Positions 1 through 12,500 of a stretch of 64,000 nt of DNA are shown here, piece by piece. The DNA is from Rhynchospora pubera. Taxonomy: Eukaryota; Streptophyta; Magnoliopsida; Poales; Cyperaceae. The notes beneath the pieces are model-generated. The model saw only the letters and a program-made list of their open reading frames with translations, searched no databases and was not told the origin of the DNA. Every line of letters begins with the position of its first letter. Positions within the stretch are counted from its first letter, which is position 1. The position numbers and the translations under genes were made by a program. The DNA is taken from the NCBI GenBank assembly GCA_028095005.1, contig CM051459.1, positions 147,478,901 to 147,542,900 of the forward strand, read 5' to 3'.

Positions 1-121
1 TTTTTATTTTTTATTTTTTATTTTTATTATAGGTATTATTATTAGTATGGCTACTCTTATTTTTAGTATGTTTTTATGTTTTGTTTTGTTCTTGGATGTG
101 TTCTCTTATTGGGTTTCTTTC

Positions 122-187
122 TAGCCTACCCCAACTTGTTTGGGACAAAAGGCTTAGTTGTTGTTGTTGTTGTTGTTGTTGTTGTAG
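122..187 (+). repeat. 3' tail of an Au-like plant SINE with (TTG)n
   Basis: The stretch reads AGCCTACCCCAACTTGTTTG and then a conserved GGGAC..AAGGCTT block that runs into about eight TTG units. This is the 3' end typical of Au-family SINEs in plants. Only the tail is recognisable; the upstream A/T-rich sequence does not show a clear SINE head. It lies at the end of a MAP kinase intron, and its last bases also serve as the splice acceptor (GTTGTAG) of the next exon. Confidence 0.6.
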
Positions 188-2005
188 GCATTAGCTGATC
201 CCTACTTCAAACCACTAGCAAACGTTGAGAGAGAACCAGCAACAACACCCATCTCAAAACTTGAATTTGATTTTGAGAGAAGGAAGCTGACGAAAGATGA
301 TGTCAGAGAGTTAATATACCGGGAGGTAAGACCCCACATTTGAAGTCTGCTGAATTCCAACTATGTTTTCTGTGCCTTCTTTTTTCATGTTTATTTATTG
401 AGTATTTGTGTAAAGCAAACAGATTTTGGAGTACCATCCTCAAATGCTACAGGAGTATCTACAAGGTGGAGAGCAAACTAGCTTTATGTATCCAAGGTAC
501 TACTCTTTGATACTACTGCACTGGACTTGACTGGAGAGGAGCTCTGTAATTGAAGCCCCAACATACATTGCTAATCCTAAACGCTGAATCCTAATATTAT
601 GAATAATGATGGATGCTATCTCTCTTTATAGCCATGCAAAATTAAATGCATATTTACAAAATAATTAAGCTATTACATTATTATATCTTAATTTTTTTTT
701 TTTTATCTTGTGTGCTTTGTTAGTGGCGTTGATCGATTCAAGAGGCAATTTGCACATCTCGAAGAGCACTATGGAAAAGGCGAAAGAAGCTCCCCACTCC
801 AGAGAAAACATGCATCTTTGCCAAGGTAAGAAAGCCACAAATTGTAAAAATTATGAATTTTATTTATGTCTGGATTATTTTTTTTTTACTCTGTACAACC
901 TTTTATAGCTTTTAGAAAGAAAGCATCTGATCTCATTGGTGTGTTTGATTCTGTGAATTAGGGTTGTAGGTGAGAAAGAAGAAAGCAATATAGATGCAAA
1001 AATAGGAAATAGGTTTCCATTATGTATAGTGGCTTAAAACCTGGGGGCGGGTATGTTGGTGCCTTGGTGGACAATGCTAAAATTAACTTAATGGAATCCA
1101 AAAGATTATCAATGTGCCACCGAACCTTCTTGTACTATATTTAATGCTGAGAAGGTATGCCCTTTCTGATAGCTGTGATTTCTTTTAAACAGAGAAAGGG
1201 TTTGTGCACCAAAAGATGAAGACCTAGACCAAAACATAGAGCTAGAGAAGAGAAGTGCGGACTCTGTGGCTCGAACTACTGTTAGCCCCCCCAAAACACA
1301 ACATATCGAGAGGGATAACAGTGATTCACCCCATTCCAACTCGCGATTTTTGAAGAGTGCGAGTATTAGTGCCTCTAAGTGTGTTGTTGTCAATGGCAGG
1401 AAGGATCTAGAGGTAATTTAGTCCTTGCATCATGTTTTTATCATTTTTGCACATTCTTATGGTTTTTTTGATCCATGCAATTATAAATGTTTTTTAATGC
1501 ACCTTTACACAACTAGAAATATTTCTAATGTTCTTGTTTAATGTAACAAAAAGTATCCCCATAATGTACACAATTTTCGAAAAATATGATTACCCCTATT
1601 GTATATTCTTGGGACAAACCAAGTTTGAGTTTTTTGGAAGATTATTGCAATACATAGGTAAATGGATTTCACCTCATTTGCAGAGGTATGAATGAGTAGT
1701 TTCATTATTCCTATAGGACTATTTCCGACTTTCTTTTTTTACCCCTTTTTCTTGTGAGGGTGTGGGGTTGGGGGCGGAGGATGGGGGGTGTATGACCAAT
1801 TTGATAGAGGTGCAGATGGAGACTAAAGTTAACTCATATATTTTGACCAATTCAAGGAGGGACAAAGAGATGATATATTGAGATTATGCAAGCATAAGAA
1901 AATTGAAGATTTGTTTATTTTAAATCTATATGGCAGGAGGATTCCATTGTAGAGCAACCAGATGAGGTTATGGAGGACTTATCCCAGAAGGTTGTAGCAA
2001 TGTGA
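188..2005 (+). CDS. MAP kinase, TDY clade, C-terminal part (3' end of gene)
   Basis: Five exons read in frame: 188-325, 423-496, 724-825, 1193-1412 and 1937-2005 (TGA). They encode the end of the kinase domain and the C-terminal extension of a plant clade-D (TDY-type) mitogen-activated protein kinase. Family hallmarks are ALADPYF, EFDFERRKLTKDDVRELIYRE and ILEYHPQML, followed by GVDRFKRQFAHLEE and QRKHASLPRERV, which is specific to the MPK9/16/17/20 group. The catalytic core and activation loop lie upstream of the window. All junctions are GT-AG and keep frame. MAP kinases phosphorylate Ser/Thr-Pro sites downstream of a MAP2K. Which MPK number it is cannot be told from this part. Confidence 0.88.
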
Positions 2006-4750
2006 AGCAACACTAGAGGTTAAAGATAAATTAAATCTCAAATTAAGTTATATAAGAACATTATTCAGGGTTTAGCAAGTAAGATTCTCATTTGCTATTA
2101 TGTTGTTGTAACATCCGTAATTTGGGGGTTGCAAGCTCTCATTGCTGGCACCATTCATTAGGTTCCAGCCTTTGTATCATGAGAGGACATTTTCATCACT
2201 CAAGAGTAGAGGCTGTTGTACTGTTAAAGAATAAAAAATGCAAAGTTTTTCAATGAAATATCAAAAGGACGATAATTATAACATACTAATGTTTGGTTGC
2301 ATCAAGAACTGTGCTATGAACAGTATCATTTTTCAATTTCCATAGAATTATGTGGGCCTTTGATTTGAAGTTGTACGATTGAATTTGCAGATGGGATATC
2401 GGTGGGTGTGGGATTGTGGATGGTGGACCGGGTGTATTATCTTAAATGCAGAACGCTGCTTTTCTTTTTTTTCCCATTCGTGTAGGTTGAACCTTTGGTC
2501 CACACCATTTAATTCTGATCTCTTACTCCAGTAATACATGTATGTTGTATCATTATGATTCCCAAGATTTACTCTCGTCTTTCATTTGTCCTCTTCCTCT
2601 CTTTCATTGGACGCTGCTTGGGTTTTTCTGCGCCTCTTTCAAGTATAACTGTATAACACTAGAGGCGGTGGGAATAAGGCCATAAGCCGCCGCAATGAAC
2701 GCAATGACGACGAGAAGCTTATCAGAGGAGGCGTCTCCATCATCTCTGATGAGAACACCAAACTGTCCAAAAACCAAAGATTGAAATTCAGGCAGAGAAA
2801 TTATTCTGTAATAAGAAAGTTTTGTATTTCCCAAAAAAAATAATAAGAAAGTTTTAGTTTATTTTTTCGGACTAATTCTGTTTGATTTGCGGTCTCTATT
2901 GTATTTTGTACGTAGTTCCAATTTGTGGGTCATTATCATGAGTAGAAAAATATTAGATGCATACTGGGGCTTCTCTTTGGTCATCACTAAATATTGTACT
3001 TTGTAGTTTTAATTCCGACCACAGCTCCTGGTAGTCTGGTACCGATATGCTACTTACCATTGCAAGATAACTCTTTCTGGAACCAACAACCAATAAGAAT
3101 TGCAATCACCGAGGCTGCCATGGAATTGGGCCTACTATTGAAGACAATACTATTTATATAACGAAGCTTTCTGATATGATTTCCGGCATGGAATACTCTC
3201 CTTCTTTCTTTACTCAGTTCAAAGCTTAATTCATAATAGCATACTTATACATGGTAGTATTATTTATAATTCATAATTTACAACTTCAGTACTCAAAAGT
3301 AGGGCTGTCAATGAAATCCGTTTACTTCTTTACCCAACCCGTACTGTACCGTATAAGATGGATATGGATAAAGTTTTATTTTCGTAAGTTAACGGGTATG
3401 GGTATGGGTAAGGGTAATGTCACACCCCGAACCAAATTCGTGTCAGGGAAGACAACTCCGCCACGTGTACACACTCTGTTGTGCACATGGAAGGCTAAAT
3501 ATAGTCGTATCGCAACAAAATGATCACAAAATAAACATCACACATATCAAAATGGTAAGTTAGTTTGTTCATACAAAACAAGGCTGAATGAATATTTACA
3601 CATATTTACAATTCAAAATTTTCAACCAAGTACATAAACAAAATGCATCTAAAGTAAATGTGACTAGTCCAGCTTGGTCTGATCTTCAAGTAAAATATCG
3701 TCTTCACAATCTATCAAAACTGAACCTGCTCCACAAATAAAATGTGGGCTGAGTACGCGAATACTCAGTGCAATAACAGGGTAAGCTAGAGGTTCTGGTT
3801 AAATTAAAGATAGAACTAAACCATACTTAAGTTGGAAAAATTTAAATCCTATCTTGCAAAATCTAAGTGTGAGTTTAGTTTGAAGATGCCACTAATCTAC
3901 AAACAATGACATGCGAAAATAAAATTAGAAAAATATCTAGAGAAGCAAATAATAATATTAATATAATAATATACGAAGTATATATAATAATACGAGAGTA
4001 AAGCACCCGCACTCAATGGTCAAATCATAAGTTACATAAAATAGAACTTTATATATATATTAACTAGAATTGTTATGTATATCAAAACAGAAGAGAGGGA
4101 TGGATGAGTGCTGGATAGTAATGAATCAGAGAGGGAGGGAGGGGAAGTTAACGAAACAAAGTGGGAGAGAGGGAATGATAGATGAGGATGACAGGATTTA
4201 ATTAATTTCCGAAAATGGAATTAAGTTAATTACGCGTTTTCTAAAAATGGAAAACGCATTTTGAGGATGACGGGATGATCGGAATCGGAAATGATCCTTA
4301 TCATGCCCGTTTATAAGTTAATATTAAACTATTTTTGGACTTAATACATATTTTCTCAAACACAAAAAAAATGCACATAGAATCAACGGTTCAGAATAGA
4401 CATCGAGGATATAAGGTTTTTAAATATATATTAATTCTTGTTTCATCGTACCTCATGCTAAAGTGCGTACAGGACCGGTAACTCTTGCATGATAGAGCTC
4501 AAGTACCACGAGATGGTACTAGTACCATAGGCAGATAAGGTTGGAAACGATAATATAACTGAGTCAGGCCATCAGCATTTCCAGATAATGGAGGTATACA
4601 GTAAATTTTTTTATGAAAAAACTTCTTTTTTAAAAAAGCTAATAATCCGTTAGTATACAGTACATGTGCCACAGGTACATTTAATAGAAAACAAACAAAA
4701 TACAGGAATACAGACAAAATTTGAGATTGGATCCAACAATTTCATGACGT
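2006..4750. other. Intergenic region between MAPK and RBM34-like genes
   Basis: The first ~250 bases are probably MAPK 3' UTR (AATAAAAAATG near 2230). At 3394-3415 there is a short GGGTAT/GGGTAA repeat. From 3419 the sequence starts TGTCACACCCCGAACC, the usual start of many plant Gypsy LTRs, and it stays AT-rich to about 4475. The preceding GGTAA recurs at 4478-4482. A degraded solo LTR is possible but its end is not clear. No gene is supported apart from the doubtful short frame at 2604-2740. Confidence 0.4.
2604..2740 (-). CDS. Doubtful short frame with one membrane segment
   Basis: On the minus strand a frame reads ASSDKLLVVIAFIAAAYGLI and continues with a short polar tail to a stop at 2604. 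The segment is a convincing single transmembrane helix in slightly GC-richer sequence than its surroundings. A possible splice acceptor (TTTTTGGACAG) lies near 2761, so it could be a last exon of a small membrane protein. I found no convincing upstream exon and do not recognise the family. It may be a gene fragment. Confidence 0.2.
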
Positions 4751-7700
4751 TCAATGCTTCTTCAGCTTTTTATTTTTGTGTGTATTTTCAGGAGTTGAAG
4801 CCTCCAATTTTCGCTTCTTCAAGAGTTGCTTTGCCTTCCTTGCCGCAACAGCCGGCCTCTTCTTTTTTGCATTCTCGTCTCCTGCTGACCCTGCATTTGA
4901 TCTCTTGTGGGTCCTGTTCGGTGTGGTTCGTATCGCAGTCTTCTTAGGCGGACCACCTGATTTGCTGGCCCTGATGCCTTGGTAGGAGAGACTGGAAGCT
5001 CCCTTCGTCCTAGGAGTAGGCGATGTGAATTTATTTTTGGAGAATGTTTTGCTTGCCTGATTATTTTTGGAGAAGGTTTTGTTTTCCCTGGGATTCGGGC
5101 TACTTTTAGTTACAGCATCTGAAGATTTTGCATGGGAAACTCTTAAAAAGCGTTCTCTGATTTTCAAATCCCGCCTTCTGACAATTGTGTTGGCATCTTC
5201 CTATAATAAGAGGTAAAACTTAAGTTAAAAATAAAAGCAAGAAATTTTCATCTGTTAATATTTAGTGTTTTCTGCCAGAGGCTTTTCCCATGCTCTTATA
5301 CCAGGGGCCATATTATGCTTTTCTCTAGTTAAATTATGGAGAAATAATTGACATGGAAACTTAATGGAAACAACACAGAGGAACAGATGTTATAATATTA
5401 AATAATAAATAGTTTACAGGTACTTGTTACTTTACAAGGGTACTAGGACACAGGAAATTTTCCTTGTTCATTATGCAAGTGATTGAATTTGTAATCCTGT
5501 TAGTGTTGGCTTAAAAAGAGAAAATATACAGAATCAAGTCACAGCTAATTTAATCAGAAATAATGAAAAAAAACAGAGAGAAAGAAGCTAGAAAGGCCAT
5601 ACCCTTGTCTTGAACAAAACATATGCAATGCCTTTACCTATGCTAGTATTAGCATCTCTTACAACCCTGATGGCTTCCACAGCAGTACTAACACCACAAA
5701 ATAAGCTATATAATTCTTCATCCTGTAAAATAAGCAAATGGATGAATAAAAGAACAAATACAAGTATGCCTAGACTTAGGTGATGGATTGACAGTAACAA
5801 AAACAATAGGTATACAAAACAGTCGCAATATCCGCTATTTAAAGCTAGAAATCTAGTTCAATTAGATTTATTTATTTTAAAAAAGGCAATTTAATTTGCA
5901 CACCAGCAAAACTGAGAAGTGACAGGCCACCTCTTGTGAACTATGGAATATATCACTATGCTCAATAAAGATGAATAAATGAGGTAAACCCTCAGATAAG
6001 GTAGAAAAGCTAAGGTATTGTTGCAGTAATCTTGAATAAATCAGAAATTACATTTTTCACATCTACCATCTTGAAAGAGAAAAAACTACCTTGAACTAGA
6101 AGGTTTTTGCAGCACTAGAAATTTAAAAATAGCAGAAAAAAGAAAGGTACCTTCACGTCAAAGGGAAGATTACCAACAAATGCAGTTCGTTTTCTATCAT
6201 ACAAAGGTCCTTCTCCTTTCAGCTTTTTCCTAGGAGGGCATGCCATGTCAACTCTTATGTGGTTACCTTCAAACTACATCAGATGTAAAATAAAATAAAC
6301 CTCAGTAAAATAATAGAATTTACATTGGATAGGGAAGAAAATAGGAGATGTAATGATTTAAATCTGATTATCTGTTTTGAAGTCATTCAACTCGGACATG
6401 GAAAATGTTAACAGCATGTGCCTGGTGGTAATCCTGGTTTGCAAAACTTTTCCCAAACACTATCAATGTCCGGATGGGTATGTGGGTGTTCGGAATAGTC
6501 TCAGCCATCTGTTCTGTTATTCCATCAGTTGGGATAGCGACTATTTCTGAAACCTGGGTTAGCGCGCTAACCATGCTAACCCAACTCATGATCCAAACGA
6601 ATAGAGTTTTTAATTGCACATAAGGAACATGACAGCGCCTAATGGTATTTGACCAATTTCAGTTCTATTGCTTCATATCGGTGGTCCTGTACCAGTCAGA
6701 GGCTGGTCATTGCTGGTACCCCTTACAATCCAAGTTAGATAAATGAATAAATGTTTGAAAATATTAGGTAGCTTACCAATGCCATATTATGAGCAAGAGC
6801 AGCATTAGCGGATTGTTCCTCTTTAAAGACAACATAGGCATGCACACTGCAAATAACAAGGGGAAAAGGAGAAATGAATGAGAAATGCATGAAAGGAATG
6901 ATCTTTGGAAAATTCAAGGTAAAGGTGGAAAGAAAATCACCTGTCAACGGCTTCATTAACTTTCCCCTGAATTATAGCTCCCATCCTAGGAACCTTGGTC
7001 TGTCAAACCAAAATAATGTACAAGAATAAAAAAAAACCAATGCTGATATTGAAGCTAAAAAGATTCTTTGATTTGTGGCAGTAAAGTATATTGCAAAAAA
7101 AAAATAATAGCACACAAGAGGTATCCCTCAACCAGGTTTGCTAAAACTACCAGTGTCCAGTGAAATTCAATGCTCATAATCACATTAAAAAGGCAAATCG
7201 ATCCTTAATAGGATTTATACCCGACATATTTTCAAAATGATTTAAGTGGATTACAAGGGTTAGACAGGAGGTGGGGGAAAAAAATGTAAAGTTGCATTAC
7301 AGAGTAATAAACTCACATCTACAAGAGGAACTGATCGGATTCGGACAGATTCGACCTCTCCGAACTGCTGAAACTCCTTCACAACGGCCTTTCGTTTAAT
7401 TTTAAGAGGCAAATTCCCCACAAAAACAGTTCTCAGAAGCTTCTTCTCATCATCAAAAGGCTCTGGTTCCTCCTTAAAAGGCGCCGCCTCGGCTGCCAGG
7501 TCATCAGCCTTCCTCTTCCCTCCAACCGACAAAAGACCCACCTTTCCTCCTTCCTTGCCTACCTTGTCGATCCCATTCTCGACCTCCTCTCCTCTCTTCC
7601 TCTTCCTTACCTTCGGAGAGGAACTCCCGTTATGAATTTGAATTTGCTTCTCTGGTCCTTTTTCAGATTTTAGTTTTTTGAGAGGTAATGGCTCTGGTTC

Positions 7701-7808
7701 CTCGGCGGCCGGAGAAGGTTCCGGGGAGGGTTTCCGGCGGAAGGGGTTGTCGTCGGAGAAGAGAGACTTGACGGCATCAGAAGAAGAAGAAGAAGACCTC
7801 TTTCCCAT
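4751..7808 (-). CDS. RBM34/Nop12-like nucleolar RNA-binding protein (two RRMs)
   Basis: Six exons on the minus strand: 7317-7808, 6941-6999, 6777-6846, 6151-6273, 5603-5722 and 4751-5200. They give 1314 nt, 437 residues. The start chosen is MGKRSSSSSS at 7808; an in-frame upstream ATG at 7859 would add 17 residues unlike the family. The N-terminus is Ser/Lys/Glu-rich with nuclear signals (KVRKRKRG). RRM1 begins with RTVFVGNLPLKIKRKAV (RNP2 then KEFQQFGEVESVRI) and includes AYVVFKEEQSANAAL. RRM2 begins RTAFVGNLPFDV and includes GIAYVLFKTR. The tail is basic (KKKRPAVAARKAKQLLKKRK). Yeast Nop12 and human RBM34 act in 60S pre-rRNA maturation in the nucleolus; the same role is inferred here. All junctions are GT-AG and frame-consistent. 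It is divergently oriented to the CRWN gene. Confidence 0.88.
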
Positions 7809-7954
7809 TGTAGAGAAAAAAAGGAGGCGCCGAGATAGAGGCAGCCGAGCACCAAGCAAAAGGAAGGAGAAGGAGAGGTGCGAATGTGATTATTAACGGA
7901 AGGAGACGCAAAAGGAACCCTAGCGTCTGCTCTGCTTAATTTTATGGAAAAATT

Positions 7955-8894
7955 GGATATAACCCCCTACAATCTTCTCTAATTGGATATAACCCCCTCC
8001 AATTTTAAAAATTGGATATAACCCCCTCCAATCATGTTTCAACCGGATATAACTCCCTTCTATTGATTTTAATTATTTTTTAATTGAAATAAATAAATCA
8101 CATAAAATTATGACCAAAGTATCCTCCTCCTTTCCAAAGATGTTTCACCTTCCTCCATGATATGTTTTTTTTTTCCTCCAGACGCAACAAACAATTGCGC
8201 TAAATGATCTAATGGCATTAATATTTCTTTGATCCTTTTGCGAAAACCTTTCATCTTCTCTCTCTTTTAAATTAACGATACTTTCATCTTATTTCTCTTT
8301 TAAATTAACGATACTAACTAGTCTCTTTTTGGTTCAAATTAGAATGGATACGGAAGTCAAATAAGAATCTTTTTCATCTTTTGATTATTCAACACAACTT
8401 TCAAGATTCCAAGATACAATTCTAGTTTACAACGCAACTTTCAAGATCATGGTTGAATCGAGTATTGACTCATATAGTCATATTTGAGGATCTTGTAATA
8501 GCATTTTTCTGGCTTAATGCTATTTGTACCCAATATTAGTTAAAATCAACATGTCATTGAAAGGTTCTAATACTTGCTCGTTTGGCGTGAGAACATATTG
8601 TATTCGTATATCAAAATTATTCGCGGCAACCAAAGAGGGACAAACGGAGAGACAGGGGTCCAACTATCCAAAAAGAAATTTGTATCCTGATACTTAACTA
8701 GGAAGTCGTCTTTGGAAAAGAGAAGGGTAGTTTGGTCATAATTTTATTTGGTTTATTTATTTTAGTTAAAAAATAATTAAAATCAATAGGAAGGGGTTAT
8801 ATCCTTAATAAACAAGATTGGAGGGGGTTATATCCGGTTTTGAAGATTGTAGGGGGTTATATCCAATTAGAGAAGATTGTAGGGGGTTATATCC
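7955..8894. mobile_element. Fold-back-like element with terminal arrays of GGATATAACCCCCT units
   Basis: Both ends are made of about four tandem ~30 bp units of the form GGATATAACCCCCTMCAAT, in inverted orientation to each other. The left array runs 7955-8060 and the right array 8790-8894. The inverted homology continues inward through a TTGATTTTAATTATTTTTTAA tract. The middle is unique AT-rich DNA without an ORF. Inverted repeats built from tandem units are characteristic of Foldback-type elements; long-TIR MULEs are an alternative. I see no clear target-site duplication. Confidence 0.6.
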
Positions 8895-9029
8895 GTGTCG
8901 GGTCGAGATTTTAGAGGGGCGTTTGGATCGATCAGTAATTTGAGAAATTTAGAAAATAAATTAATTAAATTTATATTTAATTAAACAAATTTTAAATATT
9001 ATTTTTAAATATTATTTCTAATATTTAAA

Positions 9030-9116
9030 GCTAAGATCGGAATCCGGGATTCTGATTTTAGCTAAGATAGCAATCTAGAATTTCGATCTTAGCTAAAATC
9101 GGAATCCGGGATTACG
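9030..9116. repeat. Three tandem 31 bp units
   Basis: Units start at 9030, 9061 and 9092 with GCTAAGATCGGAATCCGGG, GCTAAGATAGCAATCTAGAA and GCTAAAATCGGAATCCGGG. The middle copy is the most diverged. Alternate half-units (GATCTTAGC / GCTAAGATC) can also pair as hairpins. It lies 420 bp upstream of the CRWN start codon. Confidence 0.7.
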
Positions 9117-9431
9117 TAATTGTGCTCGGAATCTCAGATATTATTTTGTTAAGACCTTGTGATACTATTTAAAAAATATTATTATATTGATATTATTTTT
9201 AATATATTATATTAATTTAATATTATTTTCTTATTTTTCAGAAAAACTAAAAAGCGGAGGAGAAAAACGGGCATTAAAACGGGCTTTATACATTTCGGAT
9301 CGATTTACACAGATCTGCATCCGGTTTTCACCGCCTCACAGACTCACAGTGTTACTGTGTTAGTCGCGACTCACGATCGATTTCGAACAAATAATTTTGC
9401 GTTCTCTTTCCATTCTCTCCATTCCCTAATT

Positions 9432-9440
9432 TTAGGGTTT
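9432..9440 (-). promoter_or_regulatory. Telo-box-like motif in CRWN 5' leader
   Basis: TTAGGGTTT (AAACCCTAA on the other strand) about 98 bp upstream of the CRWN ATG. Telo boxes are common near transcription starts of plant genes active in dividing cells. A single short motif is weak evidence. Confidence 0.3.
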
Positions 9441-9537
9441 CTTTCTTTTTCGTTTCCCTCTTCTTTCCCAATCAAATTTCTCGACTCCATCACTCGCCTT
9501 CTCTGCGCGCGATTTCGAACTGCTTCGAGAGGTCGCC

Positions 9538-12500
9538 ATGTTCACGCCTCAACCGAGGAAGCAATGGAGCGCCTCGACGAGCGGGAAGGGGAAGAGTACT
9601 GTGGCCACGGCGGTGCGGTCCAATGAGTGGTCGCGACAGGATTGGACGGCCGCGGAGGAGGAAGGAGCCGACGAGGCGGTGGTGTGGAGGCGGTTTCGGG
9701 AGGCCGGGATGCTCGACGAGGCCGAATTGCAGAGGAAGGACAGAGAGGGGCTTTTGCAAAGAATTTCGGAGCTTGAGAAAGAGGTTTGTTATGTGAAGAC
9801 TAATTGCTATTGTAGTTACTTACTGCTGTTTCATTATCTGTTATGTACCATGAATGGCTATTTAGTTATAATTGATTTTTAAAGATTGGGAGGGGATTTG
9901 GTTCCTGACAAAGTCTATGATCAATTTCAATATTGAATAACTCTGAAAATTGAAATTATTTCATTGCATAGCTGCTAGTGCATTGATATTTGAGAGGCAT
10001 TCTTGATGAACCGGAGACCGTGTTCAAGTCATTTTGTCAAGGATTATAAATTGTTCTGTTGATTTGGGTCAATACTGTTTGTGTTATATGATATTTGAAT
10101 TTGTTGTTCATGGGATATACAATAATGTCTATATTATATAATATTAAATTTGTTGTTCATTGGAACATGATTTAGTCAGGTCCATGATATACAGAATATT
10201 TAATACATAATTACATAGTGATTGTTTTTTAATTTAAGTATGATGCTAACCATTTTGACATAATACACATTTCAGCTTTGCGAGTATCAACATAACATGG
10301 GTCTTATACTTATTGAGAAAAATGACTGCTCAGCCAAAATTGAAGAGCTCATGCAGAGTTTAGAAGAGGTTGAGGAGATACTGAAACGGGAACAGTCTGC
10401 TCGTTTGATTGCCACGTCAGAATTTGAGAGGCGCGAGGAAAACTTGAAGAAGGCACTTGCCTTAGAAAAGCAGTGTGTAGCTGATGTAGGTTTGATTATT
10501 TTTTTCTGTTAATATATAGGTATGCCTGGAACTTCGACCAAGTTTAGAGAATTTTATTATCAAATAAATTCCGATACCAAAATTGATGGTAACTCTTTTG
10601 CGTTTTTGTGGTATTAGTATTTTATAAGGGTCAACCTGCAAATATAGTCTTAAGTGAGCAGTTAGATGCCAAAAAATTCTAGAAAGATGATAACAGAAGA
10701 TAACTTTTATCCCTTGTACCTTGTGGTCACAAATTTATATGCTGGTGGTGGTTATCACATAATCCCATGACCTGGAGGGTTTATCTTTGTCTTTTTGTTA
10801 CTACTTTTGTTTGTAGCTTGAGAAGGCATTGAGAGAGGTGCAATCTGAGATTGATGGTGTTAAATCAAATTCCAACAAAAAACTCGAAGAAGCAAAGTCC
10901 TTGGAGGCGAGCTTAGAAAACAAAAAAATTGAGACCGAAAGAAAATTGCATCAGGCAGAAGCCAGGCTAGCAGAAGCCAGTCGCAAATGCACCCAAGCTG
11001 ACCGGAAGTTAGAAGATGCAGAGATGATGGAGAAAAAATTGCACAAAGAAAAGCTCTTGTTTGACACTGAGTATGATTTTTTACTTTTTTTTCTCTTCTT
11101 CTTTTAACATATTCCAAGAGAGGGTGGCTGAGTCTGTTTGTCATGGTTCATATAAATATTGCTAGTCCATTAGTCACTAGTCTTATAGTTTCCACCATTT
11201 TATGATATAATTTTTGGCAACTATTTTTGTTTCATGCAAGGTTGCAAAGAATATTAGGGTATAATTCTGTGTGCATCTGTGAACAGTCTTTTTTTTCAGA
11301 GTTTGAAATGAAATGTTGAAAAGTCTGTTTGTGCAATCTCACTGTCTATTGTGATCCTCTCTGCTTTTCCCCATCACGAATCTGTAAATATTCTATTATG
11401 AAATCTGGTTCAGGTTACCCTTCCAGAAATTATGTGCCATTTTGTTCCCTATATTCGGGAGTTTGTTTGAGCTGATCGATAAAAGAACTAACTGTTGGTC
11501 CTACTTACCACATTGCTAGGCCCATACAGTTGTTTTAGAAGCCTGTCTTGAAATCCATTCTAGTTTGGATAATTCGGATACTAACCAGACTCATCACTTT
11601 CTGGGTTTTACTATTTTTGGATTTTTATTTTTTGGATCTTTTGCAATTCTGTTTAGTTCATCATCAACAATTTCTCATAAAACAGTAAAAGATCAGGTAT
11701 GGTTCTTTTTCTGCTTATGCTATTTTGATATGATATGACTGTTCTTACTGAACTTAAAACTAATTTTCATATCTTGTCAGACGACAGCTGTTAGAGAAGA
11801 ATCTTAGTGAAAAAGAAGCAAGCCTTCTTGCCTGGGAAAGGAAACTCGAAGAAACCCAAAGGAGGCAGTTTGATAGGCAAGAGTCACTTAATGAGAGAGA
11901 GGATAGGATAAATGAGAGGGAATGGTCTTGGACCAAAAAGCAAGAAGAACTAGAAGAGATGAAGAGACAAACTGAGGCTACAAGTAATTCTGTTAAGGCA
12001 AAGGAGGAGGATATTGACAAGAGATTGCAAGATTTATCTGAGAAAGAGAAGGTTTCTTTATTCGTAATATTTCAAAATATAGGCTTTCAATTTTAAGTCA
12101 CGGAACTGATATAAGTAGGTAAAACTTTATGGTCTTGATTGGTTTATGGGCTTTTCTTAAGTTTAAATCTTACCTGCTACATGAAAATAGAAACTGCAAT
12201 AGGCAATCAAGGATTAAAAACTTCTGATAAAATAGATCAGTCAGAACTTAGAAGTGCTGTTGGAATCACCTAAGAGGCTTAAGAGTACAAAAAAAAATTT
12301 CTCATGTTCAGTTCAATTGGTGGCTGCAGTCACGTATCAGAATAATTATTTTGCCTTCTTTTTCTCATTTTGGTGTGATGCCTTTAATTATATATTTTTG
12401 TTGCTTTTTTAGGCTCTGGAGTCGAGGATTAATTCTCTAGAAATTAAAGAGAGAGCCTTTGTTGTAAGAGAAGAAAAAATCAGCCACAGAGAATTGGTAA

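Larger units (their letters stand above)
7809..9537. other. Divergent intergenic region, RBM34-like / CRWN
   Basis: This 1.7 kb gap carries the 5' sides of both neighbours, so it holds both promoters. More than half is occupied by the fold-back-like element at 7955-8894, and a 31 bp triplet repeat lies at 9030-9116. The last 200 bases before the CRWN start are pyrimidine-rich, as in a plant 5' UTR. Confidence 0.6.

Noticed and set aside
7955..8060. Interstitial telomere repeat
   Set aside because: AACCCCCT looks telomere-like but the period is about 30 bp and the units are not TTTAGGG.
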